64,000 nucleotides of DNA from Brachypodius melanocephalos (GCA_013398615.1 VZSR01003807.1:41193182-41257181); one strand, 5' to 3'; positions 50,801 through 64,000 are shown, numbered from the stretch's first letter. Notes: generated by a model from the sequence alone, not told the origin. Numbers and translations are program-made.

Positions 50801-52229
50801 CATATTTTTTGATGCTGATTCTCTTTTATGGGCTATGATCAGGTACCGAGGAAGTTAGCTAAAACCATGATGTCTTCAAAAAAAGCATTACATGACATCT
50901 TGACTGAAACACTAGATGTGAACACCTCTTCTTCAAAGGTTTTATGAAAAATCTCAGTGTTCAAAAACAACAAATTAAAATGTTTCTCAAAGCTTCATAA
51001 AGACAATTCAGTGGATGTGCACTTAGCTTCCCAAGCACTTGAGTGTGCAGCACTGAACAGGATACAAACTCTTCAGGGTAGAGATCCAAAGAGGTGAAGA
51101 ATATGGAAGAAAAATCATTTTAATTGGACCAAAAGATTATTAGCATTTTCTGAATAGCTGGTGTTCCTGATAATATCAGCTTAATTAGACCCTAAGTAAA
51201 CTCTGTCATGGACCACTGCTAAAACAATTCCCTTCCAACTTCAGCATACTCTGAAACTCTGGGCTTCCCATCTCCAATGCCTTTGGGAATGGCTCAAACT
51301 AGCAACTTATCTCTTTATCACTGTCTATGATATTTTCAGCTCTTCACGATCTCCATGTGTACAGAATTTTAAAAGACATTTCTGAATTCAAAAGGATTTT
51401 CATTTTTTTTCAAAATGAGTGCAAACCCAATCTCCTTATTTCTTCCCTTTCCACACCCAAGAGCTGTTACCTTAAGGAAAGAGAGCAAGTTAGATAAGGA
51501 AGAAGAAAGGAATCTGAGATATTCCTACCTGTGTTCCTTGAAAGCCTTTGATCTACTTGTACAAAGATGAATATGCTGTTTTGGCTATCTGTATTGTCAG
51601 GGCCTGCTGTGAAAGAGAGAGGGTTTGGAGAAAAGGGGGGAATACTTCCTAAAGGATTAATTCTCACATCACAATATCCAGAAAGATAGCAGTGTATTGG
51701 AATGGATGCAGAGAGAGAAACAAAAAATTGGGGCAAATTATTCTCCTCACTGAATGAAGAAGTAAAAAGACACCACATTAATCACAAGCAGATTCACATC
51801 CTCTTGATGCAAACTCAATAAATATATGTCTCAAATTACAGCTAGACTGCAAAATTATAAATTAATGATACACAGAAGAATTTATGTTAAAAGAGCATTA
51901 TTAAAGCTGCCATTCAGCTGCTGGAATTCAGGAAATGACAGAACTGTCTGTAGAGACATCATCATTCACCTCTCATCCTCTCCAGAAATATATAAACTAA
52001 TTATATAAACTCAACATTTTGTTGTATAATGGTACTCTGAGCACAGACTGACCAAATCTCACTGAGGTACAGGTACACAAGGTGCTCACATCCCATTCTC
52101 TCCCACTGCAGCTCTACACCTCTCAGCACAACCTGGGATCTTGCTCTTGTCCTGTTACTCCACATCAGGCTCCCAGAGTGGGTGGATTTGAGTCTGTGTG
52201 CTGCCCACAGACAAAGCACTGGACAGGAA
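44856..52229. other. Long gene-free stretch including the third gap
   Basis: About 7.4 kb of AT-rich DNA with an A run (47005-47017), a somewhat GC-richer patch (49160-49570) of unknown origin and AT-rich short repeats of AAAATAGATTATAAA near 50255-50312. Frames are short and without domains. No CR1 tail or RNA gene was seen. Confidence 0.5.
45211..45310. other. Assembly gap (100 N)
   Basis: Exactly 100 N, placeholder length. Flanking DNA is AT-rich and not recognisably repetitive. Frames running through it are artefacts. Confidence 0.99.
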
Positions 52230-52395
52230 TTGTACTTGGTAGGTGATGTGCCACCTGGGGATTCGCCTCTGTCATCCACTTCATGTCATAGTGTCCAGAT
52301 TCATTGGATCTGTGGTACCTGGTAGGTGATGTGCCACCTGGGGATTCACCACTGTTGTCCACTTCAAGTCACAGTGTGCAGATTCATTGGATTGA
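52230..52395. repeat. Tandem duplication, 83-bp unit, two copies
   Basis: Two adjacent units, 52230-52312 and 52313-52395, share the block GGTAGGTGATGTGCCACCTG (first at 52238, again at 52321) and then GGGATTC, the ATCCACTTCA/GTCCACTTCA segment and CAGATTCATTGGAT. By eye about nine positions differ over the 83-base unit, so identity is close to 89 percent. No third copy is visible on either side. The surrounding 52040-52230 sequence is GC-richer and may belong to an unrecognised repeat. Confidence 0.95.
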
Positions 52396-55300
52396 GAACA
52401 CCGAGACAAAATCCATGAGGCACACATCATTCTTCCAATCTGTCTGGTTTGATGTGCAGAGTGGACTGGACTCAGTTAAGAGGCTTGCCTCTTTTCTGCA
52501 CACTCTTAAAACATTTTTACACAGGCAGTATATGATTATGAGTACTCTCTCACGATTCTTTCCACAGAGGTCCTCAATAGAATTTTTGAAGACTTCATGG
52601 GCCGTCTTCCCAAAACACACCTGTGAAAAAGGTCAATGGCCTTAGCTGTGTATGGCTGAATCTGAGGCAGATGTTCAAACCATGGTTTTTCTCACACAAT
52701 TCCCAGGCCTAGGATTCTGCCTCACTCAAGAGATGCCTAACCTGTTCTGCAAATAGGTTACTGATGACCAGCCTGGATTATTCTTTAACTCTTCAATTCT
52801 AACTCCTGCTTCCATCATTCAGTTTTTGACCAGTTCAATTCCAGTTTCCCATTTATTCCCCCTACTCCAATCCAAACAATAGGGTATCTGCTATTCCTCA
52901 CCAAACTGCCACAGGAAAACCCAGTATTTTGTTTTCTTTCTTTTCTTTTTAATTCATTACCAACTGCTTTCAGCAGATCCTTCTCCAGTTTTCTGACTTT
53001 CACCCAGTCTCTGACTAACCTCACTTTGAATTTATTACATTTCCCCCTTCTGCTTTTACTCTACTCCCCACAGCAAGAAAAAATAACTTGTTCTTCTTCA
53101 AGAGATCAGGTTCACCAGAAATCAATTAAGGGAAAGCTACTGAAGCCTCTGTAGCCCTCACCTCAAGCATATTCAAGTAATTTGTAGCAGCAATGGTTAT
53201 TCAGCATGGTTGTTATTTCTGAGCTATGAGAACCTCATCCAATTATTCTATAGGGATGATACAGGTGTTGCTTGAGCATCATTTGGGGATCTGTCTGAGG
53301 AAAACCAGTTTGAAAAAAAAAAGGCATTTGAATTTCTTTGGTCATTTTAATTATGGAGATTTAAAAATTCTCTATACCGAGTACTCACCAATCTCAGTTT
53401 TCACAGAGACTGAAAGAGGTGTCTCATGCCAAAAAAAAATCCCAACCAAACAAAAAACCCAAACAAACCAATAAAAAACACCACAACTTTTCAAACATCT
53501 TTGAAGACTAGGAAATTTTAAAGATATAATCTCAGAACATTTTAGCAAGGTCAAAACAAAATATCTTTCCCCTGACGGTACTACTTTGTGAGGAGCAAAG
53601 GAGGGAGAATGATGAAAGAAAATGACTGGAAAAAAATTACTGGATCACTTGGGCTGAATTTTTTCAAAAGACATTTCAAACATGCAAAATAAAAATTTTA
53701 AAAGCTTTTAAAAGCTTTTTTAAGCTTGAACCTACTAAGGCTTCCTATTCAGAAAAGTTTCTAATTGCCACTTATTATAAGGAAATGCAGCAAAAGGATT
53801 TATATAACTCTGCTTATGTATCTTTTAACTCATGTGCTTCCATGGAAATTAAATGTATTAGGAAAAATTATAACATTTTGCATACTAAGTTTAGAATTTA
53901 GATTATAGAACAAGAAACTTTAGATCTTTCTAGGTTCCACAAATACTGACCAGGAATGGTTTGCGTGCTGTCATGCTTGGTTTGGGACAAAAGGATGGAT
54001 TCATTCTTTCCTAACTTTTCTTTCAAACCTATTTTCTCAGATTAACATAAGCCCTTTTTACAAGTCCTACACCTACACACTCTTATAACTACAACTGTGG
54101 GCATTCACATCATCAGTAGCCTAAAAAACCCTTTTACATCAGCAACATATAAAGAGAAGAAGTAACTGCTTATGTTAACTTCAGCTAAATTTATCAAACG
54201 GAGTATTTTGCCTCTAGCCATTTTAGTTACAACAAGTCCCACAAAGATAACACAGAAATTAAAACATCTGAGGGCTGTTGAGGCAATATTTCCATTAGCG
54301 AGAGGTAGAGGTGCCAATAGAATCAGTTTTATAGGTAAAACAATTAGTTCTGAGGACCTACTCTTGTAGCAATACAGAAATATACATATTTTGGGTGTTT
54401 TACTATAGACTAACCCCACTCTGGTCCCATGGATAGCCAGTTGGACTAGAGCAGGTGAGTTACTGGAGCACACCTTTTGACTTGATTTTACCAGAAGGAA
54501 ATCAATTAATCTCACTTCAAAAAGGAACTCCTGGCCCAAACCAGGACCCTAATGTAGGCACGTCTTGTCAATGAGGTTTATGAAGCTATAGTACAAACCA
54601 AGATTGACCCTTTTGAAGTTCGTGTTGCAAAGGGACCTCAGCAAGATCCAAATCAGGACCCTGGAACAATATTACTGAGCTTTGAAGCTGAATTACAAAT
54701 GCTTGCATAAAGGTTTATATTTGCCTACAAGGGAAAGAGGGGCAAGCAGACAGCATGAGGTCTTGGCAGGTGAATTAGAGCTGATGCTCATCAAAGATTT
54801 AAAGAATTGCCAGGAAGTGTTACATTAGCTGTACATTAGGTAGCCTGTAAATTCATTACTATCTTAGCTGAAGAGACAGAGTACAGGAAGAGAAAACTTT
54901 CTTTACTTTTTGCTGGGGTCATGCAGGGCTAGATGCAGAGAATCTGTATGGATTGTGTGACATGAGGAATTTGTAGACCCTTACAGGGTAGGCAGAAGTT
55001 ACCAATTTCTAGCTTCCCAGAAGTCCCTTTTATAGCTGAATTCTAAAAATTTAAGAGGGAACTGTGGTGTAAACATATGCATTGTTGTAGTTATGCCTTC
55101 AGGCCAAGTAACTCTCATCTAAATGAGGTATATAAATTAATTCTTCTGATGAGCAAGGGAGATTCTTTGCTTATTTATCCAGTGTGGGTAAAGGAACCTG
55201 TGTGTGCATGAAATTGTTTGGGGAGTTGTTTGTTTGACTCAATGAGTATAATTTCTGTATTGAATTTTCTAGCATACATTAAATTTCAAGCAGATCATTA

Positions 55301-55629
55301 TTTCTATGCAGAACCACATTGAAGTACACCCTTACAAAACTTAACAAAGAAAAGCACACTACATGGTTTCAGAGAGCTCTTCTTTCTGCTTTTCCATAGA
55401 ACAAAGTAAAATAATTAAAAATTGCATATTAAAACCTGCAATTTTATATAACAGTATTCAGAAAATATGAAAAAATATGGAGAAGATTCAGGTTCTTTCT
55501 CCATGACCAGGTTTTCTACCTTCCAGATTCACAAGCTAAGGTCAGTTTAGCAAAAAAGAAATCACTGATTCATCCAGATCTCAGGCTCACTCTTATTTCT
55601 TTGGCACATTTCTGTCTCTGCCACAAAGG
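52396..55629. other. Gene-free AT-rich stretch
   Basis: About 3.2 kb. It includes a small AAAAGCTTTT inverted motif cluster (53700-53722) and a 144-codon minus-strand frame (54539-54105) whose hydrophobic, Leu/Ile-rich peptide shows no recognisable family. Nothing else was assigned. Confidence 0.5.
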
Positions 55630-55960
55630 TTTGAAAGATTTGGAAGGTGGGCCTACGTGAACCTCATGAAGATAAACGAGGCCAAGTGCAAGGTCCTGCA
55701 CCTGGGTCTAGGCCATCTCAAGCAGAAGTTGGGTGGAGAGGACATTGAGAGCAGCCCTGAGAAAATGGACTTGGGGTTGTTGATGAATGAGAAACCCAAC
55801 GTGACCTGGCAACGAGCATTTGCAGCCCAAAAGCCAACCATACCCTGCCTGGGCTGCATGACAAGAAGTGTGGCCAGCAGGTTGAGAGAAGTGATTCTAT
55901 CACTTCACTCTCATGAGATCCCCATCTGGAGTCCTCCATCCAGCTGTGGGGACCCCAGAT
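55630..55960 (+). mobile_element. CR1 LINE reverse-transcriptase C-terminal fragment
   Basis: Plus-strand CR1 ORF2 segment with a frame open for most of its length. Peptide landmarks in order are WAYVNLMKINEAKCKVLHLG (about 55652-55711), IESSPEKMDLGLL (about 55747-55785), AAQKPTIPCLGC (55824-55859) and SVASRLREVILSLH (about 55868-55910). A small deletion follows, and then SSCGDP, where the family has a QLWGPQ-like block (about 55937-55960). The usual GEE-LIESSPAEKDLGV and MSQQCA blocks are altered. Both the 5' part and the 3' untranslated end are missing, so this is a fragment from the middle of an element, not a typical 5' truncated insertion. Non-functional. Confidence 0.92.
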
Positions 55961-58900
55961 GGCAAATACGTTTCTCTACTAAAAATTGCCCAGCTTTTCA
56001 AATAATTTTTAAGTATGAGCTCCAAAGCTACACTTTAAACCAGAAGTTTAAATTAAAGGTTTCAGAAATGTAGGCAAAAGGTTGCTTGCCTGAAGGAAAC
56101 AGGCAAAATGCTGTTATGTGAATGAAGGCTGATCATCTAAGTTGTGAAACTAGAAAATCTGCCACCTTTAAGGAGAATATTTTCGTGAAAGTCAGCCAAA
56201 GCCCAAGTGAAATAGGATGGTACAAATTGTAGTGTTTAAAAGTTCTCTGACAAAAGGGTCTCAGAAGCACTTGGTATGGTACTAGGTCAGCATGACTCTA
56301 GTCTGAAGGATCCTGTAAGCAAAAGGAGATGTTTAATATTGGGGGCAGACATAAATACCTTCCATGTACGTTTCTGATGGGTTGTAGCTGGTTATCTCTC
56401 ATGAAACCAGTCATAAGGCACACTCCTGTGTGTAAACACAGACTGGAGTTTACTGCTAACTCTATCTGACCATTCTTTACCATAATCATTCTTTCTTGTC
56501 TCATTTTAGTAAAACTTACTTTTTTTTGTCTTTGGAACAGCCTTTCAGTCAAAAAAGCAGCAGAAAATAATGGGATTATTTTCTTTGTAAGGTACCATTT
56601 CTTGTTTCACACTTAACTCATCCTTTTCAGGGGAGGGGAACTTGTCAGGGTCTTATATCTACTGCAAGGACTGTGTGGTGTATGAACTAGACAAGCAAAG
56701 TGTTACACAACATGGCACAGTATAAACTTGTATTATGTGAACATGGTTTAAGTAATCCTAAGATAGTCAGAAAGTGAAGAAGATCTCATTCACTATAGGA
56801 AAGAGAAAATAAATGGGTAACAGTATTGTCCAAATGGAGAGTTATTCAAACGGGAACTAATTCAATAAGCACATTAGTGGTTAATGCCTATTAGTCTGCT
56901 GGATCTCATTCCTATCCCATGGTGGATCCCACAGGTCCATTTTTTATTTCCTTTTGGTGTAACCTCTACATTCCACACTTCATTCCAAAACCTATCTTCT
57001 CCTAAACCCGTTGGCTCAGCAAAGTCAACCTTTGCTCCCTCTCCTCTCCCTTTATATGTTTAGGCTCAGCCATGTGGTCTCAGATATGATGGCTGCACAA
57101 TTGCCTGTGATTTCTGCTTCATTTGCAGGGGAGGTCAGCCACACGCTGCAAGCCCTCAGCAGGACCTTGAACCACTGAATCCACTATTTCCAGCTGGCAG
57201 AGAGTGCTGCTGGAGTGCTGCAAGATGTGTCAGTCAGGGGCAATGGTCTGCATGGCATGGTATGAAGGGGAAGAAAACCTCTCCCTTTTGGAAGACTTCT
57301 TTAGCCCAGATCACTCCAGTACAGCTGGCAAAGCAATGGGGACCAAGTTAAGGCTTAAGAACATGATTGAAGCAGGACAAAAGGCAAGAACAAAGTCCCC
57401 TCAGCTGTTTTTGCTGCCAGAGACAGATGGAAATACCCATCCGGCTTGCCTGAGTGTTGTTCTGGAGAGTGGAGCAGGCACGTCAGGGATGGGGTAAGGG
57501 CTGGGCAGGGTGATATCCTGGACCTCCCTGCACACAGAGCTGCCCCCTCAGCTTTGTCAAGGGCATTCTCAGGAAGGATGTCTGGCTCTCAGGGCTGTGT
57601 GCCTCCTGTTCCAAGGAAAGGGCCTCACAGACACATAAATATTGTGAAATGTATGGAAAAACCAGTCCCCAGGCCTGCCAGTTCCTGACTCTACACAGCC
57701 TTCCTTTTTACATATCCAGAGAAAGCCCTGTCAGAAAGATTTGTTATAACAGGAGTTGTTTTGTGAGGAAGAACATGGAAGCCGCATTTGAAGCACTCTT
57801 CTTTATCTTTTTCTAAAGTACACTGACATGAAATTAATCTCATCTGAGAGTTTAAAGGGCTTAATTCCATATTCTTTTGTGACTGTTAAAAGAAAGAAGC
57901 AAGAGGCAAATTTAACTACAATGTGAAGTTCAATTATTTCAATTACCACCTCCTGCCTAAGTGAAGTCTGTTCCTTCAAAGACATCTGCAATTTTACACT
58001 CATTTGCTCTTAAAATAGCATTAATTATAATAGTTTAACTGGAAATTCTAAAAGAACACATGAACAAATTAAATAATCACTTACATACATTAGAAAAATG
58101 CATACATGTTTAATTTATAAATTAGTTATTTACGTTACATAATTAATCATGCAGCTAAGAACAAGCCTTAACAAGTATCTCATGAGTGTAGCATGACATT
58201 TTGGTCCCTTTAAAAAGTTATATTAACATGGGATCCTATTCTGCAGGCCATTTCACAAAACAGAATAAACAGATCTTAAGTAGTTGATACATACAAAAAG
58301 TACAACAAAATGGTATCAATTATGAGAGAAACTATCATATTATCACTTGGGGGCTTTTTCTGGAATGGGGATGATAGGTGTTGGCAAGACTCTCTGTGTG
58401 GGAACTTGCTAGAGTGTGGATCAATGAAACGACAGAACAAAGAGCAAAGAAAACAGACAGAAAAACCACAGGCAAAGATAAGACAATGAAAGACTCTTGC
58501 ACAGTAGGAAGGGGAGTGAAGTGACTGTGAGGCTGACAATGGTGATCTAGGCAGCATTCCAGGGTGTCCACTGCAAAAAGTCTGCAAGGAAAAACATGCA
58601 TGGACAAAGACCCACAATAGAAGGAAGGCAGGATTTTATCATATTTTCTGTAGCCTTTGTCAGCCTCTATGCAAGGAATTTATTTCAGTTATGCCAAGTG
58701 GTACTGAATATACACCTTGCATGAAGAAAACTTCAATGTTGCAGGTACACAGGAAGGATGTGTATTTAGTGCTCTGGTTACAGACTGCCCTGTGTATGGT
58801 TGTTACTGAATTTAGTTAGAAGATGAACTGACACAAATTGGTACATTTCGGAGAGATTCATTTTAAATCATAATCATATTTTGTGTCTAATCCTGGAAAT

Positions 58901-60855
58901 TCTTTTCTGCTCCCAGAAAATGCAGGTGCTATAATTTTGCAGTGAATAACCAATAAAGTAATTTAAATTCTGCTTAGATTGCCAGGTTCCATTCTACCTA
59001 ACCTATGGCAATCACCCTCTACACATCCAGAGAGAAATGGAATAAGAGATGTATAATCCCACACATGAACAAATTGAATGTCAAAAATTTTATTACCAGA
59101 CTTCAGCCAGAAAAGCTACAGTGGGCATTGACAACAAAAGAGTGCAAGAATTTTTTATATCACTGCTCCTTTTACAGCACAGATTGATATTACTTCTTTG
59201 CTAGGATCAAAGACACCCATACCTATTTTCAGAGTACTCCTCTGCAATATACATAAGTGAATTCTCAACCCATGTGCAGACCTAAGGACACACTGATTTT
59301 GCATTATTACCTTGCAAGACTGAGTCAGAAAGATGGAAAAGAATCTGCTTTTCTTTTTCAAAATCATATTAATTGTCTTACTTAGGTCTAAGGATGGAGT
59401 TTGTCCTGATTCTGCAGTGGTGAATATTAATGGAACCAGACCAATTGAAATTCTCTGGCCACCATTGATGAACTTGCTGTGTTAACAGTCTACTAACCAC
59501 AATTGTATCATTCAGCAAATAATATTGCATCAGCTTCCAGCTGACAACTGCTTATCTCTAAATCAAAAGTGCATGGTTTTATTCCTCATCTGTAGAAAAA
59601 AATACCTCAAGTATTTTTTCTGGAGTCACAGTGTCAGTGTTTAGTTACAACTTAGCAATTCTCTGTAGGACTGAGAATACACATTCTCTGTAAGCAGAGA
59701 ATGGACTTTGAAGAGTAAGCCCTGAACACTGTCAGAGACACCACGGGCAAAGAAACTGTACACACGTAATAACATGACTTAAAACAACAAGCATCTCTTC
59801 CCTCTTGTTTCAAGAAGTTAACTGGTAAATGAAGAAGAAAATCTTAACCTTGGGGACTCACTAAAGGCATATTTTCCTGTTAGGAACTTGCTGAAGGAGT
59901 AGATTTAGTGTACCAGGGCCAGAGGCAGGAGATTACCCTTTCTGATTGAGAAGTGATTAATGTATGATATAAAAAGTGGGTGGAAGCACTGCTGGAATTC
60001 TTGGTCCTCAGAGGTGTTCTATCTGAATAATAAAATTACTAGATAATAAAAACTGCTGGCTACTTGTTTCTTTCCATCTCAAATTATTCCAGAAGTAAGC
60101 CTGATAAACAATAGCTTCCACTATCTGACCTCTGATCCTTCAATCCTTCTCTGTCTGTCTCTCTAACTTCATCATTCCTTGGTGTTTTTCCTTAGCTATA
60201 CATGCTACAGCTGCTAAAATTCTCCAAGGGTGGCATGAAAAAATACCAAGAGAAACAGCTAGAGTATATTTAAACCTCAAATGGTATTATATTAAAAACC
60301 ATAATTCTTTTGTTCACTGGATATTATATCCCTCTGCTTAATCAGACACTGGCAGAAAAAGAGAATTATTCCCAGAAAAAAGAAAGAAAAGAATATTTTA
60401 TGCAAAATATGTCTTTTTTATACACATATAAAGTAAAATTTTGTGGGGAAAAAAAATCTCAAATGCTTATCCCAAATCACCTTCATTCATTCTCCACGGT
60501 AATAAAAGTAATTCCCTGTGTGGTCACAGTCATAGAATATAGTTTAAATAGGTTTAATGCTTAAAGGGAACTTGCAAAAGTGGGAAAAAAGTTTTAGAAT
60601 TTGGTGGTAGCTTTATTTTCTGTTTTACTTTGAAGTTACAACCAGGATACCTCATGACATCCTCAAGTATGGCCAAGGGGCTAGGCAATAATCTGCACAG
60701 TCCAGACACAGGTGTCATGACCTGTTCTGGAGTGCCTGTGACACAAATCACAAAATCTGGAGATAAAGCAACTAATCACTACACTAGTCTAATATATTGA
60801 GCATGCTATGGTCATTTGTAATACAAATAGAAAATACTGACATCACTCAGCATAA

Positions 60856-60906
<51 letters not shown>

Positions 60907-63900
60907 ATTTAAAATTGGATACTGCTGAATATGGACTGGCCATAATTCTGCATATTGGATCCATGTTTCAAAGTCCCCATATAAATGCTAGGTCTTCCTC
61001 AAGAAAAGGGAACACAAAGTCTCATTTCCAGCTCTCTGGAGAAGTCCAACCATTAGACAGGTCTATAACAGGATAGGAACTACATCTTTGCTGTTAGAGA
61101 ATATTGATACAGAGAATGATTATCATATTCAATGAGGATTCTTACTCACTTCTAAGCTTCTAAAGAAGATAAGGCACGAGGTTCAGAGACAAAGAACTCC
61201 AAACCAGTATTTTCATATGTAATTTTTGTATATTTTATATGCAGTGTTTGCATTCAGCTTTGTAAATTTGTTTCTTTTTGAGATTGACCTAAAATAACCA
61301 TAATTTCCTAGTTGCTCAAGTAGAGAACCTGGACACCTGTTGATGCTGCTGGGCTCAAAACTTAGCTCTTAGGCACTGCAATGTTTAGAAGTAACTTCTG
61401 CAGGCATAATAAATTTTAGGCATAGCTCTTTTTTTTCTAGGTACTTTATTAATAAAATATTTTATTAATTCCATGGGTGATCACGAGCTAAGGAACAATC
61501 AGATACTAGGAAAATGAGGCCAAAAATCACTTTAAATAAATATGTACATTTTTAATGAAAGCTACAGGCACACAGACGTTTAATTCATCCGGCCTCATCT
61601 TCACTCTTTTACAATTCTGCATCATTCAAATGAGATTTTTTGAAAGTATCCAGGTCTCTGCAAATATCCATAATGACACTTTTCCTGATGACCTTTCTGT
61701 CAAGAGAAATGTTGACATTTTTAAAAGAAGCAGCTGCCTCTCAAAACAGCACCTCTTATTATGTCATTATAAAGCGGGTAGATTTTTCTCCCACTCAATT
61801 TCCATATTAATAAAATAAAGTATTTAACATCCTTAACATCTAGGTGAGAAGCCTGGGGAAACACAGAGAATTTTTTTTATAATTGCCACTGAATTCTTTT
61901 TGCAACTTAATAGCAGATGCCTGATGAATAGTTTATCATGGCACGTTACAGGAAAAATCATTACTTCAATCAAAAAGTTTTCAGTTGCTTTACTGAGATT
62001 TTTTAGTAGACAGCAAAGGCTTAAGAAAGGAAGGAGAAACATAAAAAACAGATATACAGGTATTTGATGTACAGGTATTATGTAAATGCAAATAATACAC
62101 ATAAACTACTGTCTTTTGACATCATAACCTAATCCAGAAGAGGACCTAAGAAAGAAAAGTCATGCAGTCAGACATGTCACCCGAATGCATTACAGAAAAG
62201 GAGATTCCTTATATATCTGTCTATTCCTGGGTAAAACAATTAAGATGGGAAGCTAGCTAACAGTAAATTTCTTGCAATTGCATTTTCTGTACAATTTGCT
62301 GTTTCTGTATTTCTCTCTGTAGGGAAAACCTCTGAACTGTAATGTTTTTCCCTGACTTCTTTTTTATATCCATCCAGTTTTATAATTCCTTCCAGGCTCT
62401 TTTTGCCTTTGCTATTGCAGGTGTTCATAATCTCCTTCAAGGCAAAGGACAACTAGACTAAATACTAATTAAAGGACAATGCAGAACTATTGTTGGTGGA
62501 CAGATTAGGCAAAGAAGAAGAAACCAAAAATATCTTAATAATTTTCTGCAGTACTTTCTCTTTCCATCTGAAATTTCTCAGCTAAATGCAATTGTAAAAA
62601 CACTTCTGCAGAGTATAAGAAAACAATGTTAGTCTTTTACACTACAACTGTTTCTAGATCTTATGTCTTTCTCCCAATATTTAAGCTCAGCTGTGTGTTT
62701 ACTGCAGTGAAGTCTTTGAAAGAAGTAGCTGTATGGAGCAGTCCTGCCAGCCAGAAAAGCCACACGGATTCCTGGCTAGGTAAAAACTGAATGTTTGAAC
62801 ACACAATGAAGTGGAAGGCTCTTTAGCCCAACATGCTCTATCTGCCCATGAGACAGTGACTATGCTTAAGAAAAGAACATGTGACTGAAGATTGATCCCT
62901 TCCCTAGAGGATTCTCCAGCTTCCTGAAAAGAGCATGTTGAGGGGCTGCTTCAGTCAGAAGTTGCAGATAGATGATCAGGTTTTACAGTTATTCCATAAA
63001 TTCATCTGTTATTAAAACCTGTATACTAATTGGTCTGCGCAGCATCCCAATGCAGTAGATACCATAATTTAATTAAGTTTGAACAGCAGCTCTTCTTTCT
63101 GTTTGTTTTGAGCATGGTGTTTGATGGTTTCACTGGATATCTCTCCCTGCTTAGATGAAAGGTATTATTTTTACAGGCTGTGAGATCACCATGTTTAGTG
63201 TTTTCTCACAGCAACAATCCTGTACCTCTGACTATTTCTTTATCCCTCACTGTCCGTTTTCTTTTACGTCTGGGGTGAGCAGAGCTTCACTCAGCCCCTG
63301 TAGATGATGTATACCCTGTCAATAAAAAACTCAAAATGGCAAAATTGGTGTTTCATGCATTGCTCTAAGCAACAATTTTCCTAATTCTAGCTCTCACCAC
63401 AACCGGTCTTAAGTATGAATTTCACACATGAATTGTATAAATAACATATTTTAAGGCACAGAAATACCTTCATAAAGAAAAAATAGGTACTGAAATTCAC
63501 TTCTCTCCCTACCTCCAAGCTGTAGAAACATACTTATGACTTTCAAGATTTTTGTTTTAACTATTAATTTCAAACTAAGCCTTTTGTGTTCCCTTTTTTT
63601 TTCAGTCAGCACCTTTTTCCAACTAATCCTGCAATGTCCCTAGCCAATCCAAGATTATCTGGGAAGATACGTTCTTTCCTAGTAGAAGAGTGTCATATTA
63701 TGAACACATGAATCTGTCTTTCAAGCAACAGCAAAAGGATAAGTTGTATTAAGTTTTATCTAGGAAGAAAGATTATTTAAATACATATTTCTTCAATAAG
63801 CACAAGTGGAACACCATAAAAAGCGAATTTCTTTTTCTGACAGCTTTTTCTTGACGTGAGAGTACCTTAATGTGTAAATTCACCAAAAAAAGAATGGGGG

Positions 63901-64000
63901 GAAGTTAATAACATGTTAACACTTGACATTCAATACAAAGGTGTAAATGAACTGTTAATAAATATCTTCACAGATTAACAAATCAAAAAAAAAACTTCAA
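55961..64000. other. Long gene-free stretch to the window end
   Basis: About 8 kb of mostly AT-rich DNA. A GC-richer block at 57090-57690 contains an exon-like interval (see findings) and overlapping frames of 97 and 80 codons on the plus strand without recognisable domains. The AAAT microsatellite lies at 60854-60908. No CR1 tail, LTR or RNA gene was recognised after 55960. Confidence 0.5.
60854..60908. repeat. (AAAT)n microsatellite
   Basis: About thirteen uninterrupted TAAA/AAAT units. Likely polymorphic in length. No retrotransposon body is recognisable upstream that would make it a tail. Confidence 0.97.

Noticed and set aside
54105..54539. 144-codon minus-strand open frame
   Set aside because: Hydrophobic low-information peptide, no domain, no splice or promoter context. 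Expected by chance among thousands of frames.
1..64000. Search for tRNA, rRNA, snRNA, CRISPR arrays, bacterial operons or defence systems
   Set aside because: None of their diagnostic sequences or repeat layouts was seen by eye on either strand. The composition and repeat content are those of a vertebrate, specifically avian, nuclear genome.

Overview
The window looks like non-coding DNA from a bird nuclear genome, most likely a songbird. It is AT-rich, with no gene-dense stretch and no convincing protein-coding exon. It is dotted with remains of CR1 LINEs on both strands and with two LTR-like blocks that I recognise from memory as avian endogenous retrovirus LTR families. No database search was possible, so family names rest on remembered consensus features: the CR1 3' tail reading cacagaat or its complement, CR1 reverse-transcriptase peptide motifs, and LTR landmarks. 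The window could be a gene desert or lie inside a very large intron; the sequence does not decide which.

Layout. 1-1750: two GC-richer blocks of unknown origin, the second holding the longest open frame of the window (213 codons, minus strand, no recognisable domain). 2240-3480: a CR1 copy on the minus strand that keeps its endonuclease part and a piece of reverse transcriptase, with an internal deletion between them and no 3' end. 3481-10945: AT-rich unique-looking DNA with homopolymer runs. 10946-12205: a CR1 3' end, a GC-richer block and a second, weaker CR1-like 3' end. 15500-15855: a CR1 interrupted by a 100-N gap. 16268-16324: a GATA microsatellite. 16718-17214: an LTR-like block (minus). 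18028-18388: a well-preserved CR1 3' end (plus). 26534-26803: a gap followed by an LTR-like scrap and a CR1 scrap. 34170-34241: a CR1 3' end (minus). 39728-40620: an LTR (minus) with about 50-bp internal repeats. 44496-44855: a CR1 3' end lying directly against a much older CR1 reverse-transcriptase fragment. 45211-45310: the third gap. 52230-52395: an 83-bp tandem duplication. 55630-55960: a CR1 reverse-transcriptase C-terminal fragment (plus). 60854-60908: an AAAT microsatellite.

The pieces do not form a pathway or operon. They record repeated CR1 and retrovirus insertion, decay and small local duplications. I saw no tRNA, rRNA, snRNA, CRISPR array, bacterial-type operon or intact mobile element. 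I found no evidence of a new biological system. The points most worth a second look are the nested CR1 at 44.5 kb, the internally deleted CR1 at 2.2-3.5 kb, the LTR with its internal repeat array, the 83-bp duplication, and two exon-like intervals that only transcript data could settle.
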